Source of the DNA: an uncultured Butyricicoccus sp.
GTDB taxonomy: Bacteria; Bacillota; Clostridia; Oscillospirales; Butyricicoccaceae
Direction: 5' to 3'
Length of the DNA stretch: 64,000 nucleotides
NCBI GenBank assembly: GCA_934532985.1
Contig: CAKTAV010000002.1
Location: 186,001 to 250,000, forward strand
The notes under the pieces are model-generated. The model was given only the letters and a program-made list of their open reading frames with translations, had not been told where the DNA came from and ran no database searches. The translations under genes and the position numbers were made by a program. The stretch's first letter is position 1. Each line of letters starts with the position of its first letter. This document shows, in pieces, positions 53,681 through 62,176 of this stretch.

Positions 53681-53896
53681 TCCCGTTTTCCTCATTCTTT
53701 CTTCTTTTTTATGCTTGCTTTTTGTGTGTTATCATAACATAGTGTTTTCCCTATTATACCTCATTTTTCCCAATTTCGCCATATGTTATCTATCATTCCG
53801 AAATTATTACATGCTTCCGTAAAATACTCTGGACATTTTGGAAACACAGTGAGATACTTGGTACAAAGAATGATACCCCCTGGAAGGAGTCTTTCC

Positions 53897-54478
53897 ATGA
53901 ACACCAACTGCGATATTACCATCCGTCCTGCCATGCCACAGGACGCCGCCGCGCTGCTGCGCATCTATGCCCCTTATGTCACGAACACGGCAATTACCTT
54001 TGAATATGATATCCCATCCGTAGAGGAATTTTCCGCGCGAATCCGGCAGACAATTAAACGCTATCCCTATCTTGTCGCCGAGCGATGCGGCGTTCCCATT
54101 GGGTATGCCTATGTTGGACCATTTCATATCCGTCCCGCCTATGACTGGGCTGTAGAAACCTCAATTTATGTCGATTCCAACCGGCGGCACAGTGGAATTG
54201 GGCGCATTTTGCACAACGCACTGGAACATGAGCTAAAGCAGCGCGGTTTTCTCAACATGTATGCCTGCATTTCCTACCCAGCACAGGACGATCCCTATCT
54301 GGACACCAACAGCGTCGATTTTCATCAGCATATGGGGTATGAGTTAGTCGGACATTTTCACCGGTGCGGCTATAAATTTCGCCGTTGGTACGACATGGTC
54401 TATCTGGAAAAGATCCTCGGCAAGCATACTGAGCAATACGGCACCCCCTTTGCTGCACAGAGCGTACTCAAAGCATAA
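53897..54478 (+). CDS. GNAT acetyltransferase, phosphinothricin-acetyltransferase type
   Basis: 193 aa. N-terminal ITIRPAMPQDAAALLRIYAPY and ITFEYDIPS are typical of the Pat/YwnH branch. The acetyl-CoA loop is seen as SIYVDSNRRHSGIGRILHNAL, and FHQHMGYELVGHFHRCGYKF follows. Acts on the amino group of a small molecule such as methionine sulfoximine or phosphinothricin; the true substrate is unknown. GGAAGGAG precedes the ATG at 53897. Confidence 0.9.
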   Translation: MNTNCDITIRPAMPQDAAALLRIYAPYVTNTAITFEYDIPSVEEFSARIRQTIKRYPYLVAERCGVPIGYAYVGPFHIRPAYDWAVETSIYVDSNRRHSGIGRILHNALEHELKQRGFLNMYACISYPAQDDPYLDTNSVDFHQHMGYELVGHFHRCGYKFRRWYDMVYLEKILGKHTEQYGTPFAAQSVLKA

Positions 54479-54504
54479 TACAAAACACATTTTTACAACA
54501 GCAG

Positions 54505-54559
54505 AACCCATAGCATGACTTCGCGCATAACATCTGCGAATATCGTGTTATGGGTTTTT
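54505..54559 (+). terminator. Terminator after the GNAT gene
   Basis: AACCCATA pairs with TATGGGTT around a long loop, followed by TTTC. Confidence 0.65.
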
Positions 54560-54661
54560 CCTTGTCCACAAATCCGAAAGGATATGCAATAGACAGTCTC
54601 CTGTCATACGGTACTATACAATCAATCGGATCGACCAAATGACAAGGAGGTGAATATACTG

Positions 54662-55096
54662 ATGTACATGGAAAACGCGATGAATCTAAAGCCGCTTCTC
54701 TGCACCGCGCTCGGCTGTTTGGGCAGCCTTGTCGCCGGTGCATTGGGTGGATTTGATCTCGGTCTGAAAATCTTAATCCTACTGATGGCTGTCGATTATT
54801 TGACCGGAATACTGGTTGCAGGGGTGTTTCACGCGTCCGAAAAGACGACAACCGGTGGCCTAGAGAGTCGCGCCGGTTGGAAAGGCTTATGCCGTAAGGG
54901 TGTGGTGCTATTGATCGTTTTAGTGGCGCACTGCGTCGATCAAACAAGCGGAAGCAATTTAATTCGTGACGCCGTGGTCATTGGCTATTCCGTGAACGAA
55001 GCGATCAGTATCACGGAAAACGCCGGACTAATGGGCGTGCCGATTCCCAGACAGCTATCACAGGCCATTGAAGTACTGCAAGGAAAGGAGAACTAA
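54662..55096 (+). CDS. Phage-type holin (toxin secretion/phage lysis holin family)
   Basis: 144 aa with three or four hydrophobic segments. LLMAVDYLTGILVAGVF and the SRAGWKGLCRKGVVLLIVLVAH segment, with SVNEAISITENAGLMGVP near the C-terminus, are the classic pattern of this family (TcdE/BhlA-like clostridial holins). The start at 54662 is 8 bases after GGAGGTGA. The peptidoglycan amidase directly downstream makes a complete lysis pair, but no other phage gene is near. Confidence 0.9.
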   Translation: MYMENAMNLKPLLCTALGCLGSLVAGALGGFDLGLKILILLMAVDYLTGILVAGVFHASEKTTTGGLESRAGWKGLCRKGVVLLIVLVAHCVDQTSGSNLIRDAVVIGYSVNEAISITENAGLMGVPIPRQLSQAIEVLQGKEN

Positions 55097-55102
55097 AGCA
55101 GC

Positions 55103-55822
55103 ATGGGAGTATTTAATATACACGCCGGACACAATCCGGCGGGAAAAATCGCATGCGGGGCGTCAGACATTCTGGATGAAAGTCTGGAAAATCGAAAAGT
55201 CAAAAAATATCTGATTGCCTTTTTGCGGAAACAGGGTCACACCGTGTATGACTGTACCTGCAATAACGGAACCAGTCAAAACGATGTGCTGCACCGAATT
55301 GTCTCCAAATGCAATGCGCATCAAGTAGATTGTGATGTTTCTATCCACTTAAATGCCGGAGGCGGACATGGCACGGAGTGTGAAATCTACGGCGCGGGCG
55401 GAAAAGCGGAACACTATGCGAGGCGCATTCAGGACGCGATTATTCGCCGAACGGGATACACCGACCGCGGCGTCAAGGTGCGGCGCGATCTATATGTGCT
55501 CCATTACACCCGCTCCCCTGCGGTGTTAGTGGAATGCTGTTTTGTAGACAGCGCGTCGGATGCCAAGCACTGGAATCCAAAGCAGATGGCGGCCTCCATT
55601 TGCGAAGGGCTGACCGGAGAAAATCCCTTATTTGTGCGGAGGTACTCGGTCAAGGTGACCGCGGAAACGCTGCGCATCCACAGCCGCGCCGGTAAGGCAA
55701 GCCGTGTGGTTGGGACGCTGCATCAGGGCGATGTAGTAACGGTTTTGGCAGAAACCAGCCATTGGCGAAAAACTGAACACGGCTGGATTGCCAAACGGCA
55801 TACGAAAAAACTATCCAAATAA
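55103..55822 (+). CDS. N-acetylmuramoyl-L-alanine amidase with SH3-like domain (endolysin)
   Basis: 239 aa. The Amidase_3 domain (1-175) has zinc ligands His in NIHAGHNP, Glu in DILDESLENRKV and His in VSIHLNAGGG, and a catalytic Glu in PAVLVECCFVDS. A bacterial SH3 domain (about 180-235) follows for cell-wall binding. No signal peptide, as expected of an endolysin that uses the holin encoded six bases upstream. Confidence 0.93.
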   Translation: MGVFNIHAGHNPAGKIACGASDILDESLENRKVKKYLIAFLRKQGHTVYDCTCNNGTSQNDVLHRIVSKCNAHQVDCDVSIHLNAGGGHGTECEIYGAGGKAEHYARRIQDAIIRRTGYTDRGVKVRRDLYVLHYTRSPAVLVECCFVDSASDAKHWNPKQMAASICEGLTGENPLFVRRYSVKVTAETLRIHSRAGKASRVVGTLHQGDVVTVLAETSHWRKTEHGWIAKRHTKKLSK

Positions 55823-55829
55823 ACAGACA

Positions 55830-55864
55830 GGGTCTGCGGAAATTACTTCCGCAGACCCATTTTC
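55830..55864 (+). terminator. Terminator after the lysis pair
   Basis: Perfect 12-bp stem GGGTCTGCGGAA/TTCCGCAGACCC, then ATTTTC. Confidence 0.85.
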
Positions 55865-55889
55865 TCGTTCTTGTTTTACTCCAGCTCGA

Positions 55890-56678
55890 TCAAAAAATCG
55901 CCATAATTGCCGGAACCGCCGTTGCGGTATCCGTCTCAGGGAACAGCTCACAGCCGACGCGTCCGGTATAGCCTAGCTCCTTGAGCACCTTCATGACGTT
56001 CTTATAGTTAATTTCACCTGTACCCGGCTCATGGCGTCCCGGAGCGTCCGCGATATGGATATGTCCAATCGTATCAAAATACGTGCGGATGGTATCGCAG
56101 ATCTTACCCTCATTGAGCTGCATATGGTAGGCATCGTACAGGATTTTAAGCTTCGGCGAGCCGATCAGGCGAATCATCTCCGCCGCCATCTGTGTGGTCT
56201 GAAGGAAGTTTCCGACATGGTCAACCAAAATGTTCAGCGCTTCCAAATTCACTCCGATTCCGCTCTCCTCGGCAATCTTGGCGCACTCAATCAGTGTGCC
56301 ATACATGGAGCACAGCTTTACCGTGTCGGACAGATTGTCATAGTGATTGACAACAACGCCGTCATCGCCCAGTGCATTGGAATGAATCGTGACACTCAGT
56401 GCGCCGACCTTCTGTGCTGCCGCCACTGAGCGTTTTAGGTATTCCAGATACTTTTCCTTGTGCGTTGGGTCAACCAGAGAATAATCAGCGTCGCCGTTGA
56501 AGCCGCTGATGCCGATACCGGCCTTTTCAGCCGCCGTCTTTACGGCATCCAGATTCTTGTCTTCCCAACTCCAAAACTCGACGTAGTCAAAGCCGTCGTC
56601 CTTTGCCGCCTGAAACCGATCCAGAAACGGGATCTCTGTATAGATGGTTTCAATACACGCACACTTCAATAATTCCAT
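55890..56678 (-). CDS. Sugar isomerase-like TIM barrel (hydroxypyruvate isomerase type)
   Basis: 262 aa AP-endonuclease-2-like barrel. ETIYTEIPFLDRFQAAKDDG at the N-terminus, the metal Glu in VNLEALN, ILYDAYHMQLNEG and IGHIHIADAPGRHEPGTGEI match the Hyi/xylose-isomerase-like branch. The exact sugar substrate is unknown. The start is the ATG at 56678, after GAGGAAG. Stands alone between two terminators. Confidence 0.85.
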   Translation of the reverse strand: MELLKCACIETIYTEIPFLDRFQAAKDDGFDYVEFWSWEDKNLDAVKTAAEKAGIGISGFNGDADYSLVDPTHKEKYLEYLKRSVAAAQKVGALSVTIHSNALGDDGVVVNHYDNLSDTVKLCSMYGTLIECAKIAEESGIGVNLEALNILVDHVGNFLQTTQMAAEMIRLIGSPKLKILYDAYHMQLNEGKICDTIRTYFDTIGHIHIADAPGRHEPGTGEINYKNVMKVLKELGYTGRVGCELFPETDTATAVPAIMAIF

Positions 56679-56794
56679 AGTGCTTCCTCTCTTTCTTGCG
56701 CTCACTCATTGCGCGCTTCTTTCTCTTCTCCGATGTCACATTATCCGACATCTTCTACACTGTTATTTTACAGCAACACAGAGAAAAAGTCGAG

Positions 56795-56819
56795 AAAAAC
56801 TCCCATCTCACAGCGGGAG
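56795..56819 (-). terminator. Terminator of the DUF5685-DnaJ-membrane operon
   Basis: Leftward: CTCCC pairs with GGGAG around a ten-base loop, followed by TTTTT. It overlaps the last codons of the membrane-protein gene. Confidence 0.7.
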
Positions 56820-57311
56820 ACGGGAGAGAATTGCATAAATCAATTTCGAAAAAACAATGTCATAAATCACAAACGCCACGGCAACCGCAGGGAGGAAAAA
56901 CTCTATGTGCTGTGCCAGCACCGCCGGGAAAAGGCCAAGCACTGCCGACGACAGATAAAACAGCGCGGCAGATATGACAAGGCAAAACGCCAGCTTGAGC
57001 ACCCACTCCAATTGTCGGTTATTCAGCCGCTCAATGCGATTTTTCAGCAGCGTATATGGGCCAAAAAAGACGGCATACAGCAACACACAGCCCTTGGTCG
57101 GCAGTAACAGCAGACCCAGCAGAGACACCGCAATCCAGCTCAATGCTCCGATACCCAGCCCACAGCGCACAATCACAACAGCTCCGACAACGCCGGACAG
57201 CGCCGTGAGCACGAGCCGTCCGCCCGGAGCAATCGATGCAACCAGCAACAGTACCAGCGCAAGCGCCGTCATCATGCCGCCGATCGCAATGGATTTGGTC
57301 TTTGCATTCAC
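56808..57311 (-). CDS. Small multi-pass membrane protein, unknown function
   Basis: 167 aa if begun at the GTG at 57311 (GAGGG six bases upstream). About five transmembrane segments, beginning AKTKSIAIGGMMTALALVLL, a pattern reminiscent of ECF-transporter S components, and ending in a short basic tail. No energy-coupling module is adjacent. It lies 16 bases after a DnaJ-domain gene and is probably cotranscribed. Confidence 0.65.
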   Translation of the reverse strand: MNAKTKSIAIGGMMTALALVLLLVASIAPGGRLVLTALSGVVGAVVIVRCGLGIGALSWIAVSLLGLLLLPTKGCVLLYAVFFGPYTLLKNRIERLNNRQLEWVLKLAFCLVISAALFYLSSAVLGLFPAVLAQHIEFFLPAVAVAFVIYDIVFSKLIYAILSRLPL

Positions 57312-57327
57312 AACAATCCCTCGATTC

Positions 57328-57951
57328 TTAGCAGCCTGCGCCCATGCAGTCACACAGGCAGTTCAGGCACAACAGCTGACCACAACAATCCAGCGCGTCG
57401 GTATTCTGCGTCGGACGGTAGCCGCCGTACTGCGCCGTCTGGTTGAGCGTCTGACGCATTCGCTGATACTGGAAATTGTTCGGCTCCATATTGCACGCCT
57501 GATTGACCTCTTGCAGCGCCTCGTCAAACCATCCCTTGCGATAGCAAACATTAGAGCGCAGAAAGTGCCATTCCGCATCGCGCTCGGAGCAGCGATTGAG
57601 CAACTCCTCCGCCATGCCGACATTGCCGACGTTGATGGCGTTGCGCACCTGATTGTAGAGCCCTGCGTTTGCGCCCTGATAGGCATTGGCGCTGGAATAG
57701 CCGTATCCGCCGTTCTGATATCCACCGCTCTGCTGCTGGTAGCTGCCGCCGCCAGAGCCGCCCGACTTGCGCTGTTTCATAATCGAATCATACGCATCGT
57801 TGACCTGCTGCATCTTTTCCTGCGCCAGATCAGCCAGCGGGTTATTTACATAGTTGTCCGGATGATATTTTCGCGCCAGCTCACGATAGGCGCTTTTTAC
57901 TTCATCATCCGTCGCATTGGATGAGATACCAAGAACTTTATACGGATCCAT
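57328..57951 (-). CDS. J-domain protein with Cys-rich tail
   Basis: 207 aa. N-terminal J domain with the HPD motif (ELARKYHPDNYV), then a Gly/Gln/Tyr-rich linker (about 72-105), a TPR-like helical segment (AEELLNRCSERDAEWHFLRS), and a cysteine cluster CCGQLLCLNCLCDCMGAGC at the C-terminus. The start is the ATG at 57951. No DnaK partner gene is near. Overlaps the DUF5685 gene by 14 bases, a pairing seen across Clostridia. Role unknown. Confidence 0.9.
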   Translation of the reverse strand: MDPYKVLGISSNATDDEVKSAYRELARKYHPDNYVNNPLADLAQEKMQQVNDAYDSIMKQRKSGGSGGGSYQQQSGGYQNGGYGYSSANAYQGANAGLYNQVRNAINVGNVGMAEELLNRCSERDAEWHFLRSNVCYRKGWFDEALQEVNQACNMEPNNFQYQRMRQTLNQTAQYGGYRPTQNTDALDCCGQLLCLNCLCDCMGAGC

Positions 57952-58822
57952 GCCTATACTTTCCTCCATCGTTACTGTCAAATGTGCCGTTCAGCACCTG
58001 CCGTGTCACTTCGGGCATGCCCTGACACAGGATATTCTCTATTATTCCGCTGTCTTTTTTGATGTCCAGCAGGATATATGCATGATAGGACGCAGCCAAA
58101 GACTGCGTCAGGGTGTGTTGTAATAGTTCGCGCACCGGCGTCAGATCCGGCTGCGTCAACTGGTAGCGCAGGCGCACGGGGTTATAGCTTCCGCTGGTGA
58201 AATCGTCCTTCAAATCCTCACACGCGTCCAGCAGATAAATCCACCGGCCGGTATGATAAAGCATTTCTCCCAGTGCGCGGCTTTGAGTGCTTTTCTCCTG
58301 CGGGACGGCTGCCCGCAAAATCTGTGCGAACAGATCCGCCGGAATATCCAGCGACGCCGTATTGGCCGTCTGCACCTCATCCAGCTGACACAGACATTGC
58401 GCCGTCACGCAGTCAAATTCTGGATTGTCGTGCTGTGCCTTGCGATATCCGCGGCGCAGAAGCAGCCGCAGAACACGCGCCGCCAGTCGTTTCCAGCCGC
58501 GTTCATCCGCGATGGAATCCTGTACCTTATGCCAGTTCAAAATCACGCTGACCGCCGCCGCGTGGCGAATGGCCGCGCTCTCCTCCGCGCACATGCGGCG
58601 CCGAAACGGATGGGTCAGACATCGTCTGCGGCACGCCGCGTGTTCCGCCGTCTGCGCATCCAGCACCAAGGCCAGATAGGTGCAGTCATAGCTGAGCAAT
58701 GCCGTCTGCACGATGCCATAGCGCTGGCGAATGCAGTGGCACAGGCCGCAGTACACCGACTGAAACCGTTCCCACTCACGCACCTTCAGCTCTCCCCGCA
58801 TGGGGCGGATAAAGCCAAACAT
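57938..58822 (-). CDS. DUF5685 family protein
   Basis: 294 aa. Begins MFGFIRPMRGELKVREWERF, followed by YCGLCHCIRQRYG, the hallmark of DUF5685. The middle is helical and Arg/Ala-rich; GRWIYLLDACEDLKDDF, with its DACED acidic motif, recalls a prenyl-synthase-like helical fold, but I cannot establish activity. First gene of an operon with the J-domain and membrane proteins. AAAAGAGGTGG precedes the ATG. Confidence 0.85.
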   Translation of the reverse strand: MFGFIRPMRGELKVREWERFQSVYCGLCHCIRQRYGIVQTALLSYDCTYLALVLDAQTAEHAACRRRCLTHPFRRRMCAEESAAIRHAAAVSVILNWHKVQDSIADERGWKRLAARVLRLLLRRGYRKAQHDNPEFDCVTAQCLCQLDEVQTANTASLDIPADLFAQILRAAVPQEKSTQSRALGEMLYHTGRWIYLLDACEDLKDDFTSGSYNPVRLRYQLTQPDLTPVRELLQHTLTQSLAASYHAYILLDIKKDSGIIENILCQGMPEVTRQVLNGTFDSNDGGKYRHGSV

Positions 58823-58839
58823 TTGCCACCTCTTTTGTT

Positions 58840-58867
58840 ATTGTAGTGAATTCCCACGCAAAAGCAA
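58840..58867 (-). promoter_or_regulatory. Promoter of the DUF5685 operon
   Basis: Leftward: TTGCTT (58867-58862), 16-base spacer, TACAAT (58845-58840). Confidence 0.6.
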
Positions 58868-58906
58868 TGACCTTCGCCTAGGTTTCCCAAATTGTTTACA
58901 AAACGA

Positions 58907-59329
58907 TCACATCGACCCCGACGAAGAAATACGCGTCATCGCATAAACCGGATCGGCGTGCTTCTTCTGATAGCTGTCATACATCTTTGCAAAGACAATG
59001 CCCAGCGCCAGTCCAATGACACCAAACACGCCGGGAATACCCGATCCCAACATAGATGCGATACCATAAAACAAGAAAAACAGGACAAACGGAATGACGT
59101 AGACAATCGCCACGATACCCAGCACATTCTTTGTGCTGCCCTCTACCTGTACCACGTCGCCAACTTCGGCACCAATCGTATTTTTCACCTCAACAAAAAT
59201 CGGTTTGGTGTACATCTCGCCACAACCGCCGCATTTGCTGCAATCATGTCCGCACGCGGTCTGCCGCTTAATTTGCAGCCGCGCCATATTATTCGGAAGC
59301 AGTTCTGTTACCATTGCCTGCTGCTGCAT
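58907..59329 (-). CDS. RseC/MucC-family SoxR-reducing protein
   Basis: 140 aa. N-terminal Cys motif (TACGHDCSKCGGCGEMYTKP) followed by a soluble beta domain, then two transmembrane helices (NVLGIVAIVYVIPFVLFFLF and the next). Family members are linked to the RNF/Rsx electron-transfer complex, although no rnf genes lie here. AGGAGG lies 8 bases before the ATG. Last in the cdaA operon. Confidence 0.9.
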   Translation of the reverse strand: MQQQAMVTELLPNNMARLQIKRQTACGHDCSKCGGCGEMYTKPIFVEVKNTIGAEVGDVVQVEGSTKNVLGIVAIVYVIPFVLFFLFYGIASMLGSGIPGVFGVIGLALGIVFAKMYDSYQKKHADPVYAMTRISSSGSM

Positions 59330-59330
59330 C

Positions 59331-60935
59331 TCAAATTCCTCCTATCCCATCGTCCAATGGGCGATATCGTTTTAACAACTCTTCCGCACACGCCAGACCA
59401 TCGACCGCCGCGCTCATGATGCCGCCGGCATAGCCAGCACCCTCACCGCACGGCATAAAACCGAGCAGCTCCACGCTGTAGCGATCCTCACCACGCACGA
59501 TGCGAATCGGCGACGACGTTCGCGTCTCCGGTCCAGTCAGCAGAGCGTCCGGTGCGTCATAGCCGCGAATCTTGCGACCAAAGACACGCAGTCCGTCGCG
59601 CATTTCCCGCAGGACAAACTCCGGCAAAACACCGTCCAGTGAGCCGTATTCCACGCCCATCGGGTAAGTCGGCTCTACACTTCCGTGTGTCCGGCTGCGT
59701 CGCCCCTCCAGAAAATCGCCGACGCGTTGACACGGTGCGCGGTAGCTTCCTGTCATTTGATACGCCGCCCGCTCGATCTTGCGCTGGAACTCCACGCCGC
59801 GGAACACTGACGTTCCGTCAAAGTCCGCCGGATCCACCGAGACGACAATCGCCGCATTAGCATTTCGTCCGTCACGGGCATGGTAGCTCATGCCATTCGT
59901 GACGATTGTGTGCTCCTCGCTCTGTGCCGCGACAACATGACCGCCCGGACACATGCAGAACGAATAGCATGCCCGTCCGTTTTGTCGGTGCGACAGCGTA
60001 TATTCTGCCGGCGGCAGCAACGGATGTCCCGCCGCCTTGCCATAGCGTGCCCGATCGATCTCACTCTGCAAGTGCTCAATGCGCGCTCCCACGGAAAATG
60101 GCTTTGGCTCCATATAAATACCGCATTCATGCAGCTGCACAAACGTATCGCGCGCGCTGTGGCCGATCGCTGCAATTGCCTGCTCACACGGAATTTCCTC
60201 TCCGTTTGCGGTAATGGCGCACAACCGGCCGTTTTTCTGATGCACTGCCGTCAGCTGTGTGCGAAAGCGAATCTCGCCACCCATGCGGAGAATTTCCTCC
60301 CGCATACGGCGTACCACATCCTTCAATACATCCGTTCCGATATGTGGTTTTGCTTTTCTTCGAATTTCCTCCGGTGCACCGTGGCGGCACAGAATGTCCA
60401 GCACCAACTCACTGCGCGGATCGTGAATGCGTGTTGTCAGCTTTCCGTCTGAATACGCACCCGCTCCGCCCTCGCCGAACTGGATGTTGCTCTGGGTGCA
60501 GAACTGCCCCTGTTTCCAGAAGCGTTCGACCGCTTGATCGCGCTGCTCCACGCAGTCGCCGCGCTCCAGCACCAACGGGCGATAGCCGTTTTGCGCTAGC
60601 ACATAGGCGGCAAACAGTCCCGCCGGGCCAAGTCCCACGACAACCGGACGGTGTTCCAGCCGCTGTGTGCCCGTGGCTTTCGGCTGTGCCGGAGCGGTGC
60701 GGCAGCGCATATTGGGCGTTCCGCATCGCTCCACTAGTGCCTCTTCCTGTTCACAGCCGGTAAGCTCGACTGTCAGCACGCGCGTAACGGTACCGCGGCG
60801 GGCATCCAGCGACTCGCGATACACCGACGCCGCTGCATCTCCTGCGGTCAGGCCGCACTGCTGATATGCCTGCGCAAACGCCTCTTCCTCCGGCGCTTCC
60901 AACGAAATACGGATATTATTGACTAAAATACTCAT
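59331..60935 (-). CDS. FAD-dependent oxidoreductase, COG2509-like
   Basis: 534 aa. The GxGxxG FAD motif is at VVVGLGPAGLFAAYVLAQNG (around residue 97), preceded by a small N-terminal domain. The segment NIQFGEGGAGAYSDGKLTTR and the C-terminal GEGAGYAGGIMSAAVDGL are typical of this uncharacterised dehydrogenase group. Substrate unknown. The start shares a base with the cdaR stop; rseC lies one base downstream. Confidence 0.9.
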   Translation of the reverse strand: MSILVNNIRISLEAPEEEAFAQAYQQCGLTAGDAAASVYRESLDARRGTVTRVLTVELTGCEQEEALVERCGTPNMRCRTAPAQPKATGTQRLEHRPVVVGLGPAGLFAAYVLAQNGYRPLVLERGDCVEQRDQAVERFWKQGQFCTQSNIQFGEGGAGAYSDGKLTTRIHDPRSELVLDILCRHGAPEEIRRKAKPHIGTDVLKDVVRRMREEILRMGGEIRFRTQLTAVHQKNGRLCAITANGEEIPCEQAIAAIGHSARDTFVQLHECGIYMEPKPFSVGARIEHLQSEIDRARYGKAAGHPLLPPAEYTLSHRQNGRACYSFCMCPGGHVVAAQSEEHTIVTNGMSYHARDGRNANAAIVVSVDPADFDGTSVFRGVEFQRKIERAAYQMTGSYRAPCQRVGDFLEGRRSRTHGSVEPTYPMGVEYGSLDGVLPEFVLREMRDGLRVFGRKIRGYDAPDALLTGPETRTSSPIRIVRGEDRYSVELLGFMPCGEGAGYAGGIMSAAVDGLACAEELLKRYRPLDDGIGGI

Positions 60936-62176
60936 TATTTATCACTGATTTCAACGTCTACACTGTAGGAGCCGATGGCAGAAACATTATGCGGCACCTC
61001 GAGATGCACACTGACCGTATGCGTCCCCGTCGAAAGCCCCGAGGAATCCACCTCTGCCACAGCGTAAATGTCGCTCTCGTTCAGCTCACGGAGTACCTTT
61101 TCCCGGCCTTCCACGCGGATAGTCAGCGTGTCTGTGAGCAGCTTGGAATTCTTTGAACCTTCCTTTTCTGTCGCCGTATCCGTCAGCAGAATATTCTTGA
61201 TCTTCAGCGTCTTTTTCTTGACATCATCCAGCTTGAGCTCTGCATGTACGGTTTTTTCCTGTCCGTCCGCCATCTGAACGCCCGTCGGCAAGGGAATATC
61301 AAACGTGAACGTATCGCCATTTTCCGCCTTGCTGACATTGATGGTGCCTACGGTAATCGAGTCCACCGCGTCTACGGCATCTGCATCGCCCTGAATCTTG
61401 ACGTTGTCAATCGACAGCGATGCCGTCGCATTGAGAACCTCTACATCCTCCTGCGGGGTTAGCGTAACCTTCAGCGGAACGCTCTTCACCTTCTGCACAT
61501 CAACCGACAGCTTAATGCGTGTGGTTTCCCTACTGATATTCTTACTATTGATGGTCTTTCCATCGCTGTCTACCAGAGAATAATCATAGCTGACATCCGA
61601 AACCGACTCCGTCAGCTTCTCCGCGTCCAGAGAAACCACCGCATTTGCCACCTTATCCAGCTCTTTTTCCGGACCGGTGATGTTTACCGTGCTGACCTCC
61701 AGCGTTGGCATCCCGATTTTATAATCCGAGCTTGCGTTGCCATCTACCTTTACTTCCACCGGAACACTCTTGGTTTCAATACGATCAACCTGTACGCGAA
61801 TCGTAGACGGACTGCTGCTGACGCACGTCATGCCGGTCTCCGGCAAAACAACCTCATAGGGAATCTCATATTCACCCGGCGAGGAAATCGATTCGGTCAG
61901 ATCCGCGCGAACCTTGATCTGGGCTGCTGTCAAATTGGCAAGCCGGTTGCTGGACGCCGACACCTTAACATTGACCGTCGTGTCTGCGCCGTCTACCACA
62001 GACAAGCTATAGGCGTTATACAGGTCATCCGCACCAACCAGCTGTACACTGATACCGCGGTATTCCAGCGTGCGTGTTGGGTTTTTGGCGTTCATCGTGT
62101 AATTCCAAAGACAGATTGCCACAAATACCGAGATCAGGACGGCAATCGGGTCTATCTTCTTTCGTTGTTTTTTCAC
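60935..62176 (-). CDS. cdaR: CdaR, YbbR-domain regulator of CdaA
   Basis: 413 aa. One N-terminal transmembrane helix (PIAVLISVFVAICLWNYTM) then four YbbR-like beta repeats outside the membrane, with repeated VPVEVKV / VPLKVTL strands (about 145, 235). CdaR binds and modulates the diadenylate cyclase encoded by the upstream, four-base-overlapping gene. glmM, the usual third gene, is not next; an FAD protein is. Confidence 0.93.
   Translation of the reverse strand: MKKQRKKIDPIAVLISVFVAICLWNYTMNAKNPTRTLEYRGISVQLVGADDLYNAYSLSVVDGADTTVNVKVSASSNRLANLTAAQIKVRADLTESISSPGEYEIPYEVVLPETGMTCVSSSPSTIRVQVDRIETKSVPVEVKVDGNASSDYKIGMPTLEVSTVNITGPEKELDKVANAVVSLDAEKLTESVSDVSYDYSLVDSDGKTINSKNISRETTRIKLSVDVQKVKSVPLKVTLTPQEDVEVLNATASLSIDNVKIQGDADAVDAVDSITVGTINVSKAENGDTFTFDIPLPTGVQMADGQEKTVHAELKLDDVKKKTLKIKNILLTDTATEKEGSKNSKLLTDTLTIRVEGREKVLRELNESDIYAVAEVDSSGLSTGTHTVSVHLEVPHNVSAIGSYSVDVEISDK

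Noticed and set aside
54505..55864. A full prophage around the holin/endolysin pair
   Set aside because: No integrase, portal, capsid, tail or repressor genes and no flanking direct repeats were seen on either side.
55890..55930. Possible frameshift at the 3' end of the TIM-barrel gene
   Set aside because: A neighbouring frame reads on for about ten codons, but the annotated C-terminus (AVPAIMAIF) resembles family ends and the length is normal.
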